This document shows, one piece after another, positions 58,141 through 64,000 of a DNA stretch of 64,000 bases. The notes beneath the pieces were generated by a model, which was given only the letters and a program-made list of their open reading frames with translations, made no database searches and was not told where the DNA came from. Each line of letters starts with the position of its first letter. The first letter of the stretch is position 1. The stretch covers positions 62,001 to 126,000 of the forward strand of contig JAYJMR010000024.1 of NCBI GenBank assembly GCA_037074705.1, read 5' to 3'. The position numbers and the translations under genes were made by a program. Source of the DNA: Zhengitettix transpicula (lineage: Eukaryota > Arthropoda > Insecta > Orthoptera > Tetrigidae).

Positions 58141-58997
58141 AACATACAAATATACAAACAAACACTCTGCTTTATGTATTAGATAATGAGATTATCTATT
58201 ATAAAATTAATACTACCTTTGTTTTTTTATTACTTTTTTCTATATTTAAAAAAGAAAAAGATTTATTTTTTGTATATACTGTAACTATATTTAACAAGCA
58301 AATAAACTTATGATGAAAGGCTTTTTCAAATAAATTTAAAAATAATTATAAAATTGAGAAAAAAATAAACATAGGTTTAATTTAAAGAAAATAAGTTACA
58401 ATCTCGTATAATTCGTTCCCTGATAGGACAGAGAAATGGTGTAAATATTTTTTTTTAAAAAAAATCAAGGGTTTATGGTGCATGGTAAATAGAGGAAGTT
58501 ATTTTAAAATTAATTGTGAATTATTTTTTGTATTTTCACTTGGTTTATTACATCGGCTCTTGCTAGGAGCATCTCAGCAACTAATAATTGATTATGTTTC
58601 TGCGCGAAGAGAGTGAATTAATAAAGTTTATTGGGAGTAGTTAAGTAGTCGACTACGGTTAGCGTGATGTAAAGAAGAAAGTCACGTACCTTGCGCATGC
58701 AGCTCAGCCTCCCACTATTCACTTTTACTGCTCCAGAGGGCACAAACAACTGCAATTCTCTCCCACGTGAAATATGATCGAGCAACGGATGGAAAAGTTT
58801 CTACCGTGGAGAGTTTTTGTTCGACTCACACTTGAATACGATCTGTAAAAAAGAAAAAAAAGGAATTTTATTAACATTTCGTTGCTTACTTTTTATACAT
58901 AATATTTAGTAACGATCTCCGGGGTTCGTGTAAAGTTGCACAAAGCACTACGAAGTTAAAGAACGCGGAATATGAGGAGGAAGGACGGCTGTTGCAG
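58141..58997. other. AT-rich non-coding stretch before the first opsin exon (probable intron)
   Basis: No opsin-like exon is visible here in any frame, and nothing resembling TM1-TM3 is encoded. The first 300 bases are AT-rich with poly-A and poly-T runs. A more balanced patch lies at about 58560-58830. The segment ends in GTTGCAG at 58991-58997, which serves as the splice acceptor of the opsin exon, although the pyrimidine tract before it is poor. If the gene is intact, this is the 3' end of a very long intron. Confidence 0.5.
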
Positions 58998-59256
58998 GTG
59001 TGTGCGGGGGCGTGGGTGTACTGCCTGATGATGTCGCTGCCGCCGCTGCTGGGCTGGAGCCGCTACATCCCCGAGGGCTTCCTCACGTCGTGCTCGTGGG
59101 ACTACCTGACCCGCAGCCGCAGCAACCGCGCCTACTACGTCTACCTGCTGGTCCTCGGCTTCGTGCTGCCCGTCTGCGTGATCGCGTACTGCTACGCCTT
59201 CATCCTCGCCACCATCCACGCCCACGGGAGGGAGATGCGCAGCGACGAGACGTCGG
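58998..59256 (+). CDS. Opsin, Rh7/melanopsin-like: exon encoding TM4, ECL2 and TM5 (5' partial gene)
   Basis: Opsins are seven-helix G-protein-coupled photoreceptors of the plasma membrane that bind retinal. This exon gives 86 codons plus one base. Residues 1-20 are TM4 (ending SLPPLLGW). The second extracellular loop has RYIPEGFLTSCSWDYLT, where Glu26 (59073-59075) aligns with bovine Glu181 and Cys32 (59091-59093) with the disulfide Cys187. TM5 spans about 46-72 with the conserved Pro58 and Tyr66. TSCSWDY fits the melanopsin/Rh7 side of r-opsins better than insect visual long-wavelength or ciliary opsins. The start is the acceptor AG at 58996-58997, because upstream in-frame codons do not look like opsin. 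The donor is GTACGA at 59257, leaving phase 1. TM1-TM3, including the DRY region, are missing from the window. Family membership is firm; the Rh7 subgroup is inferred from motif resemblance. Confidence 0.9.
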
Positions 59257-59368
59257 GTACGAAACACTCCTTCAGTATCAAAACGATTTCTCAAACTCCG
59301 GCTAATGTTGGCGAAGCAAATGTTCGTCCATCGAAGAAGTTAATAGGTAAATATGGAAATATTTTCAG
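59257..59368 (+). other. Opsin intron, 112 bp
   Basis: It begins GTACGA and ends ATTTTCAG, both standard splice signals. It is AT-rich between two GC-rich exons. Splicing joins G (59256) to GA (59369-59370) as a glycine codon and restores the TM6-TM7 frame. The intron holds no stop in the upstream frame and is not a multiple of three. Retention would therefore read on into exon 2 in a wrong frame as far as 59996 and lose TM6 and TM7. Confidence 0.85.
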
Positions 59369-59976
59369 GAGGCAAGCAGCGTCTGCGCCGCTCGTGCTCG
59401 CACCTGCAGCCACACTCGACGACGGTGCGCACCATCGAGATCATCGCCACGCTGGTGACGCTGTTCCTGCTCTCGTGGACGCCGTACGTGGTGGTCACGC
59501 TCATCGGGCAGTTCGGCGACATCTCGCTGATCACTCCGTGGGTGTCGTCGCTGCCCGCGTACTTCGCCAAAGCCTCGGTGGTGTACAACCCCATCGTCTA
59601 CGGCCTCTCGCACCCGCACTTCCGCACCTCCGTCAAGCAGTACCTGTCCACGATGCGCGGAGGCGCCACGTCCGCGTCGCACCTGCCCCCGCCCCCGCCG
59701 CCGCCCACCTCGTCCTCGCCGCCCCCGGACCACTGCCAGCACGTGCGCTGCTTCCCGCCCGCGCAGCGGAGGCGGCGCCAGACCGTCAGGGCGCACTTCC
59801 ACAGCGAGCCCCCGGACCCGCGCACCGCCGCCCAGAGGGTCGGCGCCCTGCCACCCTCGGCGCGACGCGTGCAGATCTCCACCACCGCCCCCGTGTGCTG
59901 CGTCGTCTACCAGAGCGGAGGCGGCCGCGTCTGCTGCGTCAGGGCCGCCCCCGTCCCTCCAGTCTTCGATCTCTGA
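59369..59976 (+). CDS. Opsin, Rh7/melanopsin-like: last exon with TM6, TM7 and C-terminal tail
   Basis: Completes the opsin from the third cytoplasmic loop to a TGA at 59974-59976. In the visible 288-residue product, TM6 carries LLSWTPY (Trp123, Pro125). TM7 carries AYFAKASVVYNPIVYG, with the retinal Schiff-base lysine at 154 (codon 59569-59571) and the NPxxY motif ending at Tyr164. GLSHPHFR follows, where many arthropod visual opsins have HPK. The segment LIGQFGDISLITPW between TM6 and TM7 and the AKASVVYNP block suit an Rh7-type opsin, a non-visual photoreceptor implicated in clock entrainment in Drosophila. The 124-residue tail after NPxxY is long, with a poly-proline run, basic patches (RRRR) and late CC pairs; it is low-complexity and could be shortened by alternative splicing. 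All chromophore-critical residues in view are intact. Confidence 0.9.
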
Positions 59977-60511
59977 AGGTCGCCTCCGGTATTTGACCAC
60001 CCCTTCGACTCTGTAATCTGAACCTCTGTCAAATCCAAACAGTTGTTTCGGGACTTTCCAAGGCTACCGGCCACCACGTTCTTTATTAATGTTGCGTCTG
60101 GACTCTGCACACCTCATCAATTTCTCATCATTCCAAAACGACGATCTCTCCTGTTCGTAGCGAACTCATTTTCGAATCATAAATTCGGATCGGACCTCAC
60201 TCTCCACATGTAAAAACTAAATTATACTGAAGAAAATATAATCAAAAAAATATTTCTCACATAAATCGACTCTTGTTTCAGTAAACATAAAACTGATCTG
60301 TGTTATTTTCTACTTAGCTACTTCTATTCTACGTGGTTGTGGATGTAAAGATGCTGTTTATATTCTACCTCGATTGCACTTTCTACTTGCATTTCTCTCT
60401 GTACATTATCTGTGAGGCTGTAGGCCGGTAGTCCAACATTTCCTACTCCCCCTAATTCATCATCGGGTCAATACCGGCCAAAATTTTCCCCCCTTCCTCC
60501 TTTCCCACGAT
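59977..60511. other. 3' flank of the opsin, probable 3' UTR
   Basis: Base composition falls from GC-rich coding to AT-rich right after the stop. No ORF with protein signatures is present. No AATAAA is close to the stop; the first plus-strand match I found downstream is at 60798-60803, so the 3' UTR may be long or use a variant signal. Its extent is not determined by the sequence. Confidence 0.4.
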
Positions 60512-60586
60512 TTATTTCCGTTGATAATGGTCGTCGCCGTCACAGCCTTCGGAGCTGGACTCCGAGGATTGTCCGACGGTGTTGGG
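60512..60586 (-). CDS. Possible C-terminal exon of an unknown minus-strand gene
   Basis: On the minus strand a good acceptor (CCGTTCACAG) is followed by 24 codons and TAA, ending in the acidic, Ser-rich SSESSSEGCDGDDHYQRK. An AATAAA overlaps the stop. The patch is richer in GC than its surroundings, which hints at coding. The open frame also continues upstream (to 60841) but with AT-rich, non-protein-like content. I do not recognise the peptide. On the plus strand the same bases offer a competing exon (see next entry), and both may be chance. Confidence 0.25.
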   Translation of the reverse strand, partial: PNTVGQSSESSSEGCDGDDHYQRK

Positions 60587-60608
60587 CTGTGAACGGCAAG
60601 TTCTGTGA
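60546..60608 (+). CDS. Possible alternative terminal exon on the plus strand
   Basis: A CACAG at 60541-60545 could be an acceptor, opening 20 codons and a TGA at 60606-60608 (contains PSELDSEDCPTV). It lies 570 bp after the opsin stop on the same strand, so it could be an alternative last exon of the opsin joined from a donor inside the GC-rich tail. The peptide has no recognisable motif. It overlaps the minus-strand candidate and the two are mutually exclusive in practice. Confidence 0.15.
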   Translation, partial: PSELDSEDCPTVLGCERQVL

Positions 60609-60797
60609 TATAACCAAATAGTTTGTATCGGCGAAGTGCTTCTACAGTTGAGAATTAATCGTATTTTGAGCGTGTTCGAATTTTTTAATTGGTTTTTCCA
60701 ATCAACGTTAAATATTCCTGGTTTATTTGTGAAAGTCTTTTGCCTTCGGACGTTTGTGCATTTGCAATAATTGTCTAACCGTACATATACATGTGTA

Positions 60798-60803
60798 AAT
60801 AAA
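60798..60803 (+). promoter_or_regulatory. AATAAA, possible polyadenylation signal
   Basis: First canonical plus-strand hexamer found after the opsin stop, about 820 bp downstream. Further copies lie at 61122-61127 and 61517-61522. In AT-rich DNA such hexamers are frequent by chance, so use by the opsin transcript is only possible. Confidence 0.25.
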
Positions 60804-60841
60804 CTATTATCTTTTAAATATCTAATTGTAAATAATGCCAC

Positions 60842-61690
60842 GGACGTCAGTTAACGGTTGTGAAAGCGTCGACTAAGAGTCTCAAATTTGCGTGGATTTG
60901 CTGAAGTAAAGTATTGTTCCCTCATTACCGCTTCAATTACATATTCCTTAGAACAGCTTTCGTATATCAAAACCTCTTGCCCTACAGTTCTAAACTCGCT
61001 ATACTTTCATTCGCCCGTATTTAATCTTTCCTCAATCGAGCAAAATAATTTCAATAGTAAAACATTATGGTACGTTTTACAACACTACGCAGAAATGTAG
61101 GTGTTTTATAATCTGGAGGATAATAAAATAGGAAGTGAAGATACTTAACAAATAGACCTGTGGATCCAGGAAATTTTTCATTAACGGCAAAAACAACACG
61201 CCTGAAGATGACAACACGACAACAGTCAAAACGACGCTGTTCTACTAAATTACCTGGACGGAAAACTAAGAACTGGTTATTCAAATCTCGGACGCTTTCG
61301 GATTAATTTTTAATACTTATTCGACAGTAATATCCATTATATATCAACCCCCCCCCTCCCTTCCTAACACTAGGCGTTTAAGAACACACGCACATCCATT
61401 TTTAATTATTAGATAGGCTGAAAGACAGTATTATACAGATATTATGATTTCCCACAATCAAAATTTCGGATCTGTTTTCTTCATTGCAGTCGTCGATATT
61501 CAAATTAGAACTAAGAAATAAATACAGTAAATCAAAAACTTGACCCTTCCTTCAAGCCAAAATTTGCCTCTCTTTACTGGAAACTATATTAATTGTACTA
61601 TTCCTGGTAAAATAATTGGAAATAAACTCACTTTTCAGATTCATGTTAAGTATTTCACATAAAATGGAAAAAAAAATTAGGTCTGATAGA
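60842..61690. other. AT-rich non-coding stretch
   Basis: Short ORFs on both strands (for example 60888-61100 plus and 61051-61284 minus) have no conserved motifs and AT-rich composition. A run of nine C lies at 61348-61356, followed by pyrimidines. Nothing else is recognised. Confidence 0.5.
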
Positions 61691-61693
61691 AAA

Positions 61694-61980
61694 CAATGAA
61701 TAAGTAAGACAGCCAATACAGACAAAAAAGGGTAATATAAATACCACACAACAACGTTTCTGGGGATCCTTGTCCCCTTTCCTCAGGAGCTACGAAAAGC
61801 CTAGAGAGACACAACGACACTGGTCAGTTGAAACCACTCAAAAGCTTTTGAATAGTGCAGTTGTGTCACTCTAGGCTCTTCTTGGCACCTGACGAAAGGG
61901 GACAAGGATCCCAGAAACGTTGTTGTGTGGTACTTATATTACCCCTTTCTTGTGTCTGTATAGGCTATGTTTTTATTAAT
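61694..61980. mobile_element. Palindromic (foldback) MITE-like element 1
   Basis: Left arm 61694-61815 and right arm 61860-61980 are imperfect inverted copies. The left arm has CCAATACAGACAAAAAAGGG, then ACCACACAACAACG and GGATCCTTGTCCCCTTT. The right arm has the complements in reverse order (GGGGACAAGGATCCCAGAAA, CGTTGTTGTGTGG, TGTCTGTATAGGCT). The loop holds AAAAGCTTTT. No transposase is encoded, so this would be a non-autonomous element. It is related to the arms at 62253-62623. Confidence 0.7.
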
Positions 61981-62202
61981 TATTTCACATAAAATTGATA
62001 GATTAGGCTGTACTCTTAAAATGATTAAAATATTTGTTTTCAAATGTTTTAATCACTTCTGTGTGAAGATAATTGTAATGGATTATAAAAGTTACAAAAA
62101 AATTACAAATCAATAATTTATCTCATCTCGTATGAGAGGTATAAACTTTTAACTACATTTTTTTGAAGAATCCAGTCTGACTATTATTTAGTTTGAATAT
62201 CA

Positions 62203-62958
62203 TTTTTTTTTAAAAAAAACACCACTTTCAGTCGTTTAAAATCCATTTAATGTAATGAATAAGAAAGATAGCCAATACAGACAAAAAAAAGAGTAATATA
62301 AATACCACACAACGTTTCTGGGATCCTTGTGCCTTTCGTCAAGGAGCTAAGAAGAGCCTAGAGCGACACAACTGCACTGCATAATGAATAAGGAAGATAG
62401 ACACAATAGGGTAATATAAATAGCACACAACGTTGTCCCCTTTCGTCAGGTGCTAAGAAGAGCCTTTGAGCTTTTGAATGTGTGGTCAACTGGCCAGTGC
62501 AGTTGTGTCACTCTAGGCTCTTCTTAGCACCTGACGAATGACACAAGGATCCCAGAAACTTCGTTGTGTGGCATTTATATTACCTTTTTTTTTGTCTGTA
62601 GTGGCTATCTTTCTTATTCATTATTTTCAATCAGACGTTTTTTTTTTTTTTCATTTTTCCTTTTAATTTAATCCCTTATATTACATACAATCCAGAAGCT
62701 TTCGGCATAACAGCCAGCCATATTCACCTAACATTAAAACGTTATTTTACATCCATTCCCAGCAAAAATATAATATCAATGTCTAATATTAGGCGTACAG
62801 AAATTGCTGGGAATTGATGTAAAACAACGTTTTAATGTTCGATGTTGATGTAGATGAATATAGCTATTATGCCGAAAGCTTCTGGAATTTATATATATAT
62901 AACGAATTAAATAAAAAAGGGAGTTTTTACGACTGAAAGAGGTGGTTTTTTTTAAAAG
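62203..62958. mobile_element. Foldback element 3, apparently split by element 2
   Basis: The inner arms 62629-62766 and 62804-62936 are inverted copies. CCAGAAGCTTTCGGCATAA at 62692-62710 is perfectly complemented at 62867-62885, and AACGTT and CCCAGCAA match further in. The outer segment 62203-62234 (AAACACCACTTTCAGTCGT) is complemented at 62929-62958 (ACGACTGAAAGAGGTGG). Element 2 lies within the left side. This is consistent with element 2 having inserted into the left arm of an older palindrome of about 385 bp. A run of 14 T lies at 62638-62651. Confidence 0.55.
62253..62623. mobile_element. Palindromic MITE-like element 2, composite, with TA ends
   Basis: The ends are perfect 19-bp inverted repeats: ATGAATAAGAAAGATAGCC at 62255-62273 and its complement at 62603-62621. 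Each is flanked by TA (62253-62254 and 62622-62623). TA flanks and inverted ends are what Tc1/mariner-type MITEs show. Inside there are two left arms (from 62255 and from about 62384) but one right arm (about 62510-62621). A complete copy of about 240 bp therefore seems joined to an extra left arm. Internal text matches element 1. No coding capacity. Confidence 0.7.
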
Positions 62959-64000
62959 ATAATTTAACATAATTTGATTTTAGAGCTTTAGCAATGAATG
63001 GTCTCTCACCTCACAAAGATTTTGTAACCTTAATGGTTCAAGGCTTCCACAAAATTCTTGGTCTTGAATATACCGAAAGGCGCACTTTATATATAAATAT
63101 GAAGAATAGTCTACTGTATACTGTGCACACTAATGTACTGTACGTGCAATGATAGTTTCATAATGTTACTGCAATGGGAACAAAAATAAATAAAACAACG
63201 AACTCACTGTTTACGCGCCACTAACTTCAAATTTCATAGATATATAAAGAAGAATTGCACAGAGTACATTTGCAACGATTAAGTATCTCACTTAAGATAG
63301 TCCATTCAAAGATCTTTAAAATTATGTGTATTTTTTTCCTGACTTTTCAGACCAATAATTACTATTTTGCTTCTGTGTTACTTAATAGATATTATCATTC
63401 ATGAGAAATTAGTCTAAATTGGTGGCATGACATGGAATATTTAAAAATAGACAAAATAAAACAGAGGAAAAATAGATTTAATTGTCCTTGTCAAATTACC
63501 GAATTTTACGTCTTTCTCTGAGAAATTATTCCCAGCATTCATCGCTCCACACCTGAGCATTCAAGACTGTCCGCGTCGTTCATTTGTTTGTGGCGGGAAG
63601 TTGCAATTTATTTAATTATTCTTTATTTCTTACTGCTCAAGTGGTCACTTATCCGAAGTTATTGGTTAATATTAAATTCTGCGGCGATATAATATGGAAT
63701 ATGAGATATTTCCACCACATTGATTAAGAATCTACGAGAAGTAAGTACTTAACCAATAGCAACTGTGCATTCGTAATAATAATATTTTTATTTCCGCGCA
63801 CTGTTGTTTAGGCCTTCAATATTCTAAACGTTGAGATATCTTACCAACTAATTACAAATTAAAGATTGAAGGTTTTCCTGTGAATACGACCGAATAAAAA
63901 TTTCATTCGTTTCCAACAATGTAATTTCGTTAGATAGCAACGGGAGTAATATTTTGGACTCGTCGCTTCCAACCAGGAGGAGATTAGATTCGCCGCTTTC
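62959..64000. other. AT-rich intergenic DNA, nothing recognised
   Basis: No ORF of note, no tRNA-like cloverleaf, no clear repeat and no splice-bounded coding patch were seen on either strand. Composition is AT-rich, like the flank before it. Confidence 0.5.

Noticed and set aside
57790..58313. Two overlapping plus-strand ORFs after the array
   Set aside because: They translate the degenerate C-rich repeats and AT-rich sequence; no signature, and no sensible splice sites.
58764..58769. CACGTG E-box upstream of an opsin that may act in the clock
   Set aside because: A single hexamer with no supporting elements, and no evidence that a promoter lies here.
58890..58997. Extending the opsin exon upstream in frame (open to before 58893)
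   Set aside because: The translated residues are charged and unlike the loop before TM4, and a splice acceptor AG sits exactly where opsin similarity begins.
59365..60000. Long minus-strand ORF opposite the opsin exons, and other ORFs there on both strands
   Set aside because: These are shadows of GC-rich coding sequence; they are arginine- and glycine-rich with no domain, and the plus frames carry clear opsin motifs.
60512..60841. The full 109-codon minus-strand ORF as one gene
   Set aside because: Only the last 24 codons look coding; the rest is AT-rich with no protein-like pattern.
61552..61749. Minus-strand ORF of 65 codons
   Set aside because: Hydrophobic by AT-rich composition only and overlaps the arm of foldback element 1.
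62776..62970. Minus-strand ORF of 64 codons
   Set aside because: Lies wholly in the arm of a foldback element.

Overview
The window looks like a piece of an arthropod, most likely insect, nuclear genome. The only clear protein-coding gene is an opsin resembling the Rh7/melanopsin-like branch of rhabdomeric opsins. It is split by a short spliceosomal intron and sits in AT-rich non-coding DNA. The species cannot be told from the sequence.

Positions 1-57700 are one uninterrupted satellite array: head-to-tail copies of a 157-bp monomer (about 25% GC, roughly 367 copies). It already runs at base 1 and stops sharply inside a monomer at 57700. I saw no gene, long ORF or transposon insertion in it. 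The monomers form sequence-variant domains, and blocks of whole monomers are duplicated: a perfect dimer at the left end, a 13-mer of 2,025 bp near 2.2-6.4 kb, 17/22/28/21-monomer spacings of one marked cassette between 15.8 and 29.6 kb, and 6- and 7-monomer duplications further right. Each monomer carries a 14-bp AT palindrome, then a tandem 8-bp CpG-rich motif.

Positions 57701-58997 hold degenerate repeat copies with C-rich cores, then AT-rich sequence with no opsin exon. Positions 58998-59256 and 59369-59976 are two GC-rich opsin exons covering TM4 through TM7 and the C-terminal tail. The exons for the N-terminus and TM1-TM3 are absent. If the gene is intact they lie left of position 1, so the satellite array would sit inside an opsin intron; otherwise the gene is a 5'-truncated copy.

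Positions 59977-64000 are the 3' flank. It is AT-rich and holds a small possible terminal exon near 60.5 kb and a cluster of palindromic, MITE-like foldback elements at 61.7-63.0 kb, some nested. The last kilobase shows nothing I can name. I found no operon-like or multi-gene system; the notable aspects are the satellite organisation and its closeness to a photoreceptor gene.
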